DNA from: Symsagittifera roscoffensis
Lineage: Eukaryota > Xenacoelomorpha > Acoela > Convolutidae
NCBI RefSeq assembly: GCF_963678635.1
Contig: NC_087065.1
Location: 13,306,743 to 13,370,742, forward strand
Direction: 5' to 3'
DNA: 64,000 bases
Shown here: positions 1 through 11,000 of the stretch, piece after piece
How the letters are laid out: each line of letters starts with the position of its first letter
Numbering within the stretch: position 1 is the stretch's first letter
The notes under the pieces: model-generated
Databases searched by the model: none
Told to the model about the DNA's origin: nothing
Seen by the model: only the letters and a program-made list of their open reading frames with translations
Translations under genes and position numbers: made by a program

Positions 1-966
1 GGCTTGGAGACCGAAAATACAAGTGACCACGAGAGACAAAACGTGATTGGGAAGCCCATGGTAGGTGCTCCAAACTTGGAAGAAGCCGACGTGATACACG
101 AGAAGATGATGGAACTTGAGCCTCTCCTAGAAGCCTCGGGAGAATGCAATCTTAGGAGTATCGACCTCACACACGGGGATTGTCCATGCCACTGTCTGGC
201 GCAGACAGTGTGATACCCAGACCACGCCAATCTCTGCCTGATCTGGGATGTAGAAGAAATCAGGTCCTTGGGACTACCCGAGCATCAACAAAAAGTGACC
301 ATCTTGGTGGTGAGCACAATGCTGGCTCTACGATGGATGGAAGAAAACATAGCAAAGTATCGGGAATCGAAGACGCCAACAGCAGAGTCGATTCACGCGA
401 TAGACTACAGCAGGAGACTTGAGTTGTTCGAGACCGCATGCAAGGTATTCGCCATACCAATGGAAGTCAGACACATGTGGAGCCGCTTGAGATTCTTTCC
501 TTGGTTTCGCGCGACGTTAGTATCCTGGTTATATGTGGTGACCAAGGATCACATGAGGAAACATCAAAAAGAATATCGACAATTCCAGGCCGAGATAGGA
601 CCAGATGCCTTCAAGAGACCTCTGCTGACCCATCGAAATGCGATCACGACGGGGTGGAAAAGAGTGGGTAGAGTATCTAGAGACAACACTAGAGCGAGGG
701 AGTCGATACTGGAGGAGGACCTAGCGAAGAATGTAAGCCTGAGTCTGCACAATTCCTTCTGTTTGAACCGGGAGTCGAAGGTGAAGAGATTACCGAATCA
801 AGTGAAGAGATTGCAAGAGCAAAGGGAGTGGATGCGATCCTATGAACAGCTGAAGGCTTGGTAGGAGATTGTGATCAGCTCCGATGACGAAGAGGCACTA
901 TTGAAACAGATCACAGTGTCAAACATATCTGGATCGGGTAACTCGAGGGCGAAGAACACGAGGTGA
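1..966 (+). pseudogene. Family-B ORF3, C-terminal part (broken, enters from outside the window)
   Basis: This is the plus-strand tail of the same accessory protein as ORF3 of element A and of the copies at 31-50 kb. Landmarks are the HCLAQTV stretch (about 187-210), WDVEEI (about 244-261), the WSRLRFFPWFRA helix (about 480-515), LTHRNAITT (about 625-651) and LHNSFCLNRESKV (about 747-783). A TGA at 211-213 replaces the Trp seen in other copies and a TAG at 862-864 interrupts the acidic tail, so it is a pseudogene. The final stop is near 964. No domain family is recognised. The strong resemblance to the minus-strand copies further on places it in family B and not in element A. Its promoter and N-terminus lie left of the window. 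Confidence 0.8.
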
Positions 967-1402
967 GCCGGTGGCTCAAAAGGAAATTCTAGAGTCTTGA
1001 GTCTTGAGAGGGAGGGGGCTCAAGGGTGAACTTGGATGAAATCTGGGTTCACGAAAAAGAAATTTTAACAAATGAGATATAGTTATTAATATGCTAGATC
1101 TATTATATGAATCAAAATGCTGCATGACAATTTCCTGATTGAATAGGACAAAAGAAATTTTAAATTAGCAGCATAAAAAGCGAGAATTCAGAGGTGCAGG
1201 TGTGTGCAGATTTTGATTGCTGTTTAGCGATAGTGTGAAAATTTTATATGGTTGTGAATTTTGGAAGGTAGATAAACTTAAGTCTGCTGCAAACTTCTGT
1301 AAATGATCACTGGCACTGTATCTTGAGTGACACTCGGGTTTCTGGGGATTCACTGACAGGGACAGCACGCAATGAGGACATCGATCTTGAGTCCGGGGAG
1401 TA
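967..1402 (+). other. Family-B 3' UTR and polypurine tract
   Basis: Noncoding link between ORF3 and the family-B 3' LTR. It starts with a purine-rich run (about 1000-1018) and ends with a short purine tract, GGGGAGTA, immediately before the LTR. The same block, reverse-complemented, occurs after each ORF3 copy near 31 kb and in the LTR array at 26-31 kb. No gene is seen here. Confidence 0.6.
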
Positions 1403-2279
1403 TGTGCCAGTCGGTCATATCTGGAAGTTTGACCTTGAGGGACATGAAAATACGTGATTTTGGAGTCAAGTTTTTATTTTCAAAATTTCTAATGGAGCCT
1501 GTCATGCTCAGTTTTCTCGCACCAACTGAAAACGCAAAAAGTGAAGAATCAGAACGACCGATTTACAATCGCGGGAAAGTGCTTGAATAGAACAGCTGGA
1601 AATTGCTATTCGCAATTTCCAGATACAAAATAAGACACGAGTAGAGCTGTCTTATCCCGAAATAGGAGGAGAGATAATAAAAAGAAGAGAGAACAACTAT
1701 TCGGAACAAACCAGAGTGAACTTTCAATGGAAGGGTGGACAGCTTGAGTGTCCCAATCGTTCATACAAAAACTCAAATTCTAGAGTCAGAATTTACTTCT
1801 GTTACCAAAACTGACCAGTATTAAACTTATCTAGTTATATTATCTAATTCTCGAGTTGCTTACCAATTTGATTACTCCTTGTACTCGAGTGCATCAACAT
1901 GTTCATCAGTGTTTTATGATTGTTATGTTGAGATAAGGCGAGTTTTAGGTTGATCCATCTGAAATGGATCAAAGTTCCACTGTCCAATAAAAAGTAACTT
2001 AACGGATTGTTCCGACCCTGTTTTTAACGGCGTTCGTGTATTTTGGGTATTTTGAGACCTAAGTATAGGAACGTTCTTATTTTCTAGAGTGGGGGGATAT
2101 TTTGGTAGAAGCCTTTAAGCTGTAACGGGTTCTAGTCTCATGTCGCAAGCGAACCGAATTGGCTCCGACTGTTCTTGAGGTAGAAAAACACAAGAATAGT
2201 GTCCCTGACTCTTGAGCCAATGGTTATAGGGCCTATTTTTCTTAAGCCTCATATGTGACTGAAGTAGGCGACTGTTACA
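1403..2279 (+). repeat. Family-B LTR, plus orientation
   Basis: An 877-bp LTR beginning TGTGCCAG and ending ACTGTTACA, i.e. TG...CA. It is the 3' LTR of the fragment that starts the window. Its sequence reappears inverted at 26-31 kb, 40567-41451, 53517-54327 and 57083-57894. Its last base abuts the element A LTR directly in opposite orientation. Confidence 0.75.
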
Positions 2280-3160
2280 AACATTCGCCCAAATACTACA
2301 CAGCGACGGAGCGTAGAAAAAGTACCTATTAACGACTGGCAGGCGTCAGTTACCTTAATCCTACTCGTTTCTCACCGTCTCGACCTTGCCAGTTGATTTT
2401 CTGGTCTGTTTAGGGCTAAGTAAAAAGTTACTATTTTGAGGCCATCAGTCAAACGACTTTTGATCAGCTTTCGTTTACATGCGAACACAACCACATAGCT
2501 GAGTCTCGGATCCTCAGACTACGTGATTGCCATTAAAAACACGGCTCGAACAAGCTATTTTAATATGTTTTTGTGTGACAGTTCTATATTAAATCCATTG
2601 GAGATGGATTGACCCTTTCCTCTTTCTAGCTACTCATATTCTAAAATATCAAATTATACCGGTGTTAATTCAGACTTCTACGACATCCAAGTAGCTACAA
2701 AGTTAGTTTTATATAGTCCCTTCACATGAAACAGTCTCTGGGGGACCAAGCCTCCGCTCCCGTAATCTTCCTGAGATAACGTCCTTATCTCTTCCAATTT
2801 GTGGCAAGGGGGGGTTCCGTGGAATATTCCTTCCCCACTGAAGCTTCCTTCTCCACTAATATCCTCTGCTAAGAGTCTTATCGTGTGTTGTTGCCACGAT
2901 GAGAGGCTTCGTATTTTTCGTCTCTTGTGCGACCGTTTTCCACAATATTTGTCGTTCTTCTGTTTTTTCGTCGTTTTTCGTCAAAATGGCCGTCTTTTTT
3001 GTATTTCTGAGAAATATCCACAATTCAATCGAAATTTTAAAAATAAAAGTTCTAGAATATTCCTACCCTCCTTCGCAATACGTTTTCGTTCCTAAAGCCT
3101 TTATTCGTTTTATTTCGTGTCGCCGGAAGGTTGCGCTGTGCCATCTGGCAGAATGGCACA
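2280..3160 (-). repeat. Element A 3' LTR
   Basis: About 881 bp, matching 25356-26241 over its whole length. On the minus strand it starts TGTGCCATTC and ends in GGGCGAATGTT; the last three bases of the expected TTACA end are missing where it meets the inverted family-B LTR. By eye about 30-35 differences separate the two LTRs, so the insertion is not very young. Small open frames inside the LTR are not conserved as proteins and are not called. Confidence 0.8.
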
Positions 3161-3932
3161 TACTCCTCGGACAAGTCCCCATCAATGTCCCTATTGATCG
3201 CATAACACCGGGTTATCGTCAAGTAGTGTTCCAGTTCTCTGTAATCAACCTTACAAATCGCATAAGAAAATGAAATTTATCTACTCCACCTCAACTAACT
3301 ACGTGTTCACAAATGGCATCGTACTACATTTCACTGCCTTTCAACATTTTCACAAAATTTGCACCATGAGGAGTGTCCTAGATAAAATTTCTTTTCTGAC
3401 TACTTACGTCGTCTTGCCATAAAAATTCTTTTCGCTCTTTGTGATTAAAAATTGGGACGTGGTACGGCCACGCACTCGTTAAAATTAACTTAACATCACT
3501 CACCAAGTATAATCAGTTATTTATGCGGTCCTTTCAATATTAAAACTAAGAAACTCTGTGACTAGGAAAGTAATTGAGTTACCCACCCTTCTCGAGCGAG
3601 TTTACTCAAACTTACCATGTCGCCACACAGTGAAATTGTGTCTTACACAAGATAAAAACTTCAGTCGTGTTTAAATAGGTAAATATACTCACCTATGTTC
3701 TATATATATACATAAGTAGTACAACTAAAATTCTCTTTCAACAATTTTAACAATTGTAACAATTTTCAAAGTTTGGTTTGACCAAACTAAATCAAAACAA
3801 AAAGTTTAACAAGTTCAATAATCAAAAATTGGTTGATTGGTTCAAGTTTTAACACACAAAGACAATCAAGTTTTTTCTCCTTCTCTTCTCTCCTTTGCTC
3901 ACGTCTTCACTTGTTCTCTTCGTTCATAATCT
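3161..3932 (-). other. Element A 3' UTR with polypurine tracts
   Basis: Noncoding stretch between the ORF3 stop and the 3' LTR. The polypurine tract that should prime plus-strand synthesis is GAGGAGTA (plus-strand 3161-3168) directly before the LTR; family B has the matching GGGAGTA at the same place. A second, longer purine run on the minus strand (about 3868-3898) sits just after ORF3. It could act as an additional priming site, or be the pyrimidine-rich shadow of a low-complexity UTR. No gene is seen. Confidence 0.6.
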
Positions 3933-6900
3933 TCATTCCATCGCTTCTCCATCCTGATCTTCAGCTTCGCTGTCTTCTAGGATTTTCTCCAGCATGTCCA
4001 TGGAGTTGCGGGCCGGGCCCCAACTCTCCTGTTCCAACAGTCTCGGTTTGCAACAAGGTAGCAGGTCCACATTCACCTTTTGCTCCCGGTTCCTGCAAAA
4101 GCTGTTGTGAAGACATAGGCTCACATTTCTTTCTAGGTCAGCTCTTAAGACCTCTTTCTTCTCATCTTCAGTTGCACAAGGCGCTCCAGCTACTCGCTTC
4201 ACCGCCGTGGTGACAGCGTTCCTGTGCGTCAGGAATGCTCTTTTATAGGCTCCCGGTCCTATATCTAGCTGGAAAGATTGATAGGCTTCCGTGTTCCTCG
4301 ACATGTGACGCTTCGCGCGTTCATACATCCATGATGTCATCACTGCACGGAACCAAGGCATCAATCTTTGCCTTGACCATATTCTTTCAATGGCTTTGGG
4401 TATTCTCAGAACCTTGCAGGTGGTTCTGAAAAGATCTAGTTCACGACTCATCTTCACGTTGCTCAGCTGCTCAGGAGTCGGCACTTGTGTCCGCGTTAGC
4501 CTCCAACCATCTCACTGCCATCATGGCACTAACCACCACAATTTCGATTGACACCTGTTGATTCTGATCGGGCAACCCCGTAGAGTACAACTCCTCCACG
4601 TCCCATACTAGCATCAGATTCCCGCGTTTGGGGTACCACAACGTCTGCGCCAAGCAGTGGCAAGGATACTCCCCATGAGTTCTCACTATGTTCCTTCGGG
4701 TCCGATACCCTGAGGCTCCCAGCAACGGTTCCACCTCCATCAGAATTCTGTGTAAGTCATCTTTCTCTTCTATGGTGGGGAATTCAGTGGGTAACGCTCC
4801 AATCGCTTTCTGCTTGTGGAACTCACTCACATTACCTTCGTTCAATCTCAGAAACTCTTCACCCACTACATCTTGCAACTCTTCTTCAGATCTCTTCGGG
4901 ACTGCCCGAAAGATCTTTGCCAACAAATCATATGACCTCTCCGACATTCTGGCCAACCTCACGCACTTTGGCACGGAGAAAAGTTGGTCAATCAACACCT
5001 GCTGTTTCCTCGCATCCATCACCACCATGTGTGTAGGATACCTACTACTGCAATATGGTGCGGAGCTTGAACCCACCAGATATTTTGAACCAGTAGGTTT
5101 ATGATAGGCTTCACTATCTTTCAGATTCATTTCGTTCTCCAGAGCTTCTCGCCAGCCTCCGATCTTCTGCTCTGTCTGCAATGCTCCAGGGAATACTTCC
5201 ACGCTGAGGGACGTCACTAGCTCATGGGCACGCTCCAGGCGCTCAAGCGATTCTATCGAACTCGTCATGCTACAAAATCCCAAGGCTGTGATCAAGTTTA
5301 CATCCGTCACCCCATGACAGTCCGCGACCAACTCCATGCCACTCTTATCCGACATGCTCAATCTTCCGTACAATCGTGCCAGTTGTCGATGCTGCTCGCT
5401 CAGCGTAACCAGGCAGTGTCCCAAGTTGCAAACATGTCCTTCCATCCCACTATGTTGAGCCAAGCATGTGCCTTGTTTCAACCAGTTGCTCGATGGACCT
5501 TCCTCGGACAGCTCCGTGGATGGGTTGCTCTTCTGCTTCGTCAACCTCATGGCCAGCAGTTGGTGTATCATGGTCAGATCATGTAGACTTGTCATCATCC
5601 AGGTCTAACGTGACATCCGCCGTCATGTCCCAGATTAAACCGGCGTTAGGATGAGGGCACCAAGAAGGCTTCATGAGTTCCCACATCGTTACTAGACTGG
5701 TTTTCAAGGGACCGTCCCAAGAACCACAATCAAAACTCACTTGCCCCTTTAGCCCGGGAACCGAGGGTTCGACCACTCGTTCTTCCAAGATAATTCCCAG
5801 CTTGGGTTGTTCCATCATCAGCATTCCAGTTTCTTTAATCCGTTCAACCCAGAAATTGAGTACTTGCTCATAGTCGAAGTACGCTTCCCTGGCTTCTTCA
5901 ATCACGAAGGGATTATACGCCATCCCCGGTATGCCAGACACATATTCGAACGACTTCAGTCTCCCTAGTGTTGCAAAGTCTCTTTGTCCCTTGACTGCTT
6001 CTATCAACTCCCGGCTCACTTTCAATTCTTTGTTGGAATATCTTCTCACCTCTTCCAACTTGCGATAGCTCTCCATGTCATTCGACTCCTTATTTGGTAC
6101 AGTCAACGGCATATCCTGATATAGTTCCAGGAGTGCCCTAAGGAAGTTCCTTTCGCAATCAACTCCCTTTTGCCGAATGATCTTTATACATTCTCCCAAA
6201 ACAGGAGTGGGGATACGATCCACCACGAACCTGACAAAGCAAAGGGCATCCTTACGCTTAGCCCATGCTATCGCAGAATCGTCTTTTGAAATCAACGCTC
6301 GCAGAGCTTCCATCAACTCCAGCTCCTGTTCCCGTGATTTCGAATCATTACTGGCTTCATATTCCGCCTTCTTGATGCCCATCAAGCACCAAGCCAACCG
6401 TACTTGCAGATCGGTTCTCATGCAAGGATGAGCCAGGTATGCTGCCACCGTAGCAGGTGCATGCATCGACTCGTCGAAGTATCTCTGGAGGGCCGCCCTC
6501 CAAGAAATTTCTAGTAGTTTTTCTAATCCGATTTCGTTCGCTTCAGAGGACATTACCGTACCGTATTCTTTCCGATTTAAGTTTGAATTCTCCGTAAGCT
6601 CTTTCAGATATTCCTGCATGGCTCGCTTCTCGCTCCAAGCCATCAGGTGCCCTCTCGCGGAGTTTCTCGCTTTCAACATCTCCACATAACCCCCTGCTGG
6701 ATCTCCCATGTGGACCGATTCCGGCACAGTGACTCGACTGTACTCGACCACGTCGAGTTGTCCTTCCAGTTTCAATTTGGCCATGTTGGTCCGCGAGGGC
6801 CTGTAATCTTCAAGTCCTCCAGATCCACATTGACTGATGATCTCCATCTCTAATTTAGTGTCTGCCAGGGTTCGTGATGTTTTCTTTGATCTCACGGCTG

Positions 6901-7696
6901 TCGTGGTCAGACCTGCCAAGAGCATAGGGGGTATTAGATTCTCTTTTTCTCCCCCTGTCAGTGTTGCACCATCTCCTTGCCAGCTCTCGCCTGAACGACC
7001 TGCGCTCGTTAAAGAGGCCACCACTGCTCTGGTTTTCGACTTCACCACTCTCGGGTTCACGGCTCGACTTCCTGTCTTCCCTTTTAGTCGCTTCAGCCCC
7101 TTTCTGGCTCGTCTAACAGGTAATTTCTTTGTGACCTGCTGATCATCGGCACTGTCTTCTGTAACTGACTCGGTCAGAACATCCGACTCCATGGAGTTCA
7201 CTATTTTCTGCAGGACCTCACGCATGATGGGTTGGTTCAATCCCACCTTCATTATGGACTGCGTCCCATATCGTCGTATCACGTCCCATGATCTTTCCAT
7301 GAAATTCACTCGGCTCCAGGTTGCCCCTGTCTTGCCTTCTAATTCACTTTGATATCTCTCCCATTCCTCTTCCGGTAGCGTACTCGGGAAGGATACCCTC
7401 ATTGATTCCTCGATTTTTCTCCTCCTCGGTGACTCATGGAGCAATCTTTGCGGATCCCTGCTTCTGCATTCTCTCGCCTGGCTTATTGGGTCCATCGGGG
7501 ATAAGTCGGCCGACGCCTCTTTTGTAGGGGACATGAAAGACGATGGCGTCATCAGCAATAGACTCCCATCGACTTCCCCATCGTCGTCTTCACTGAACCG
7601 GTATTCTAGCAAGTCTCTCTCCAATGCTCCTAGATCCGTCTCACCCGGTTTTCCCGTCTTTCCCTCGATGTCGTTTTCGTTATCGTCCTGATCCAT
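3933..7696 (-). pseudogene. Element A ORF3: large orphan accessory protein (two frameshifts)
   Basis: Roughly 1,250 codons in three overlapping open pieces (7696-5579, 5598-4471, 4484-3933). I chose the ATG at 7694-7696, after a short spacer from the preceding small ORF. The N-terminus is very acidic, then comes a basic, Lys/Arg-rich stretch (about residues 190-225, possible nuclear signal), then mostly predicted helix. The C-terminal third holds the conserved landmarks PCHCLAQT, WDVEEL, WSRQRLMPWFRA, LTHRNAVTT and LHNSFCRNRE. No signal peptide, membrane segment or catalytic motif is apparent and I do not recognise the family. It occupies the envelope position of Ty3/gypsy elements but does not look like an envelope. 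The pieces join where family-B copies run on without a break, so both interruptions are most simply single frameshift mutations. Confidence 0.8.
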
Positions 7697-7732
7697 CAAT
7701 TCATCACCACCTGCATCAGGTTTCGGCTTGGG

Positions 7733-7984
7733 TCATGAAGGGCCTTGTCGTGTGTCTATGCCCGAGTCCGGCCGAGCCGGTACGGTCATGTCTCCTGCGT
7801 GATAAAACAATTCATCGTTCACCAGGAATTCTACGGACTCCTCGCCATGTGGTGCCAGGTCCTCTATCGTTATGTAAGAGCCTCCTCTGCTCTCCCTTGC
7901 CACTTCCAGCATCACTACTTTCGCTTCTCCTGACCACTTCAGTCTTGATAAATCATCCGTGGGAGTATACACTTCGTTCTACAT
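7733..7984 (-). pseudogene. Small accessory ORF between ORF2 and ORF3 (stop at codon 2)
   Basis: An 80-codon frame reading NEVYTPTDDLSRLKWSG near its start and ending DSGIDTRQGPS. The ATG at 7982-7984 is followed at once by TAG, after which the frame is open to a TGA at 7733-7735. It lies between the end of ORF2 (8061) and the ATG of ORF3 (7696) in a frame of its own. The family is not recognised. It could be a separate small protein or a detached C-terminal piece of ORF2. Composition (mixed charged and hydrophobic residues, no low complexity) is that of a real protein, not noise. Confidence 0.5.
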
Positions 7985-8060
7985 TTCAGCCGAGACCTCT
8001 GGTCTCCTTGAAGTTAGTGCCTTGATCTTTTTCCAACTCCAAGCATCAGGAAATGAGAAG

Positions 8061-10994
8061 TCAAACGAAATGAGAAGCAACATTCCAGCTGATGAAGCGC
8101 GGCTCCATCCCTTCGCTCCACTTCAGCATTCTCTTCTCTGCATCACGAGCTGCTCCGATGCGAGGGGCAATGATGGGAGATGTGGCTCCCAACAACATCC
8201 TCCTTATCGGTGGATATCGAGGGCATTGGTCCGGCAGCGGCCTGGACCCAGAAAGCCACGCTTGCTGGTTCTCTTTCGCGTGTGCATAGGCCTCTGGTAA
8301 GAGTGGGACTCCCATAGCCGCTCCTGTATCCTTCACTACTGGTCTCAAATTCCAAAGCTTCGGGTTAAACTGGATGTGAGAAAGGTCCTCACGGCCCATT
8401 CGGCACTTGAAGTGGTTGTTGAAATCCATCAACACCCAACCTGGCTCCGCTACTCTTCCGAATAGCCTATCGTCTCTGGCCAGCCCTCTCAACTCCCTCT
8501 GCTCTACCCAATTCAGCACGGAACAGTCCACGACTGAGACCAGGTTGACATACAACACAGAATTCCTGTATGCCTTGACTTGCACGTCCGGGAACGCGAA
8601 AGACATCACCGGTCCATACACCACCGTGACGAATTCTCGCAGTCCGTGAATCAGAGCCAACGGATCGATCCGCATCATGACAGCCAAATCTGTCAGCAAG
8701 GGCATGCCACAGTACTGCTTACATTCACCCGCATCCGTCGCCAGCTTATCTTCTCCCGTGACACTTCTGTTATGTTGCAAGAGATATTGGAGCAGGATAG
8801 TCCTCCAGTCTCTCATCTTCCTGAGCGAGGCGGTTTCCAACTGTGCATTGAACTCACGACTTGGTCCCTGAAGTTGTTCAGGGTAACGCAACAGCACAAG
8901 CAAATCACCCAGTCGATCGTAGGTCATGGCAATCAGAGTCAGGAGTCCATCCAATCTCAAATCTGCCAACGCTTGGGTGAAGAGATTCGCCGGTCCCTTC
9001 ACGAAACTTTCATGACCAAATGTCACGTATAGGGCTAATATCAGGCCAATCGACAACTTCCTGATGTCCTTGACGAAACTCGCGATCAGGTTCCGGGATG
9101 CCCTAGGATAGCACGTCGACAGGAAGGATGGCGTCCATCCCACACCCATTCCACCCAAGATGGCATCCGATCGTTCATACTGTGCCCTCGTGGCTAGCAC
9201 GTCAGCTTGGAACTTGTCCAGTTACATCGTGTTTACGTCCTGCATCAATTTCAACATCATGCCCTCAGCTAACTCCCGGGCATCAAACAAGTTCTTCAGA
9301 TACACGTGTATCTCTTTTATCACTGCCGGCGCATGCTCGAACGCGTCCTCACCCAAGGTGCACAGCCTTGGTGACAAGTACAACCATACGTTGTTGTGTG
9401 GCTTCGTGCGCAAAGCCATTGCCATGAGATCTTCTTCCGCTGACGTCATGTTCTTCCTGACTGTCCTGCCCTGCTCGTTCTCGGCATGATCCATCTGTCT
9501 GAACCAGAGATCGTCAGCCACCTGTTGTACTAACAGATGATCGTCATCTACCCCTGGTCTTAACTTCAACAATCTGGCAAAATTGGACAGCTCCAACCCC
9601 AGAACCTCATCTAGCACCAACCGAGTTGTGCTGCAATCTTTGAGTCCCTGTATTGCATTGGAAATGTCAGCCCAAACGGCGGGAAGCTCAGATCGGGACG
9701 GGTAGTAACTGTCTGGGTCTACCACTCTGTTCGGGGCAGGAATTATCACGTTGAACCTCCCCTCTGCTATCGTTGTGACCATCGTGTACACAAACTGAAG
9801 GGGTTCTGGCAATGCAGCGTACCCTGATGACAACACAAAGACCACCTTCACTACATTTTGGGTGAAACGTTATTTTGCTGCTGTTTCTACCTCAGCCATC
9901 GCCGAGAGCAATGTCATTATCGCCTTCCCCTATGACCTCGTTGCTCGGGACCGACCCATCCGTCAGACGTGTCAACAAGCCCCTGCTTTGCAGATGATCA
10001 TTTGAGCCGGCAACCACTATCACCTGCGGCTCCATGCTGACCAGCCTTCGTACATTTATCATCATACCTATTGCCTGTCCCCAGTCCAATTTAGGCGCCG
10101 TCAAGAAAATCACGTCGGGCCAGAAGAGAGAACGGGGCGTATAGAGATAATCGGAACTGGCCACAATCAGATACTTTGCAGCTTTCATCTCTAAGGGATC
10201 GTAAGCTGCAAACAGGCTGTCGCCTATTGGGGCCTCCAGTTTCCCATATCTCTTGTCATCTCCATCCACCGTGGTCGTTCGGGGGTAGTCCCTTGAATAC
10301 TCGACAGGCGTCTGACCGGGTGGTTTAGCAAACTGCCTGTACATCTCTTGATGCTTGTTATTGGGCTTGTTCTCTGCCTGAAACTTGCCCTTGCGAGCAG
10401 GTGGCGTCAGTTCCCGGGCTCTCTGTCGGACGTCCGTAAGAGACCGGGTATTCAAAAGTCCAAAGGTATTGTCCTGAGGCAACCCATTCAAGTCTGCGTG
10501 CCGGAGCGTAGTCGTGGAACTGAACTGCTCCTGCTCTGCTAGCAGCCAATCCACGCCCGGTATCCGATATAGTCGCGACACTGTGGGACTTTCTCCGCCA
10601 ATCATTTTCATTGCGTCCTCCCGACACGTCAGGGTATTCATGTTCAACTTCGCGGACATGTTCGTCTTGTACTGTCCCCAATGACTAGGGTCTGATCGGT
10701 TCCAAAGCAGCACGCTGCCTGGTTCAACTCCCTCCGCTGGCACGGCGCTCGTAGACGGTCCTGCTGCTGAAGCAGGGTTTGCCGTGGCGGGCGGATCGTT
10801 CCTCCTAGACACGGTCTGGGAGTTATTCCTGTTCTGAACCACTGATCTCCCGAGTCGGCTTTCGAGCGGTTGTGTTCTGGGAGGAGGAGCAGTCCCTAGC
10901 CTCTCTCTTACGTTTGAGCTCGGAGCGATGGGTGTGGTTGCAGCCGTCTCCATTGCCAAGGGCCCTAGGCGGTTGACGAGGGATTCGGGCACGC
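8061..10994 (-). pseudogene. Element A ORF2, C-terminal part: degenerate SGNH-like domain plus long tail
   Basis: After a Pro/Ser/Thr-rich linker (about 10990-10690) comes a segment with the SGNH-hydrolase layout: a beta strand ending IVASSD in place of the GDS block, VVAGSND in place of the GxND block, and, about 100 residues later, a VVDPDSYYPS segment in place of the DxxH block. The nucleophile block is altered and the His is missing, so I read it as a catalytically dead SGNH fold. The rest (about 9700-8061) is a roughly 550-residue alpha-helical tail with no known domain. Damage: a one-base insertion near 9915, a TAA near 9868 and a TAA near 9222; across each the homologous reading resumes. 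It directly follows the SGNH1 part and is probably the same polypeptide. Confidence 0.65.
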
Positions 10995-11000
10995 TTGCCC

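Noticed and set aside
3868-3900. Long purine run as the true start of the 3' LTR (LTR about 1.6 kb)
   Set aside because: The 5' LTR homology ends at TGTGCC, and independent family-B LTRs end at the same TGTGCC next to unrelated flanks, so the LTR is about 0.88 kb.
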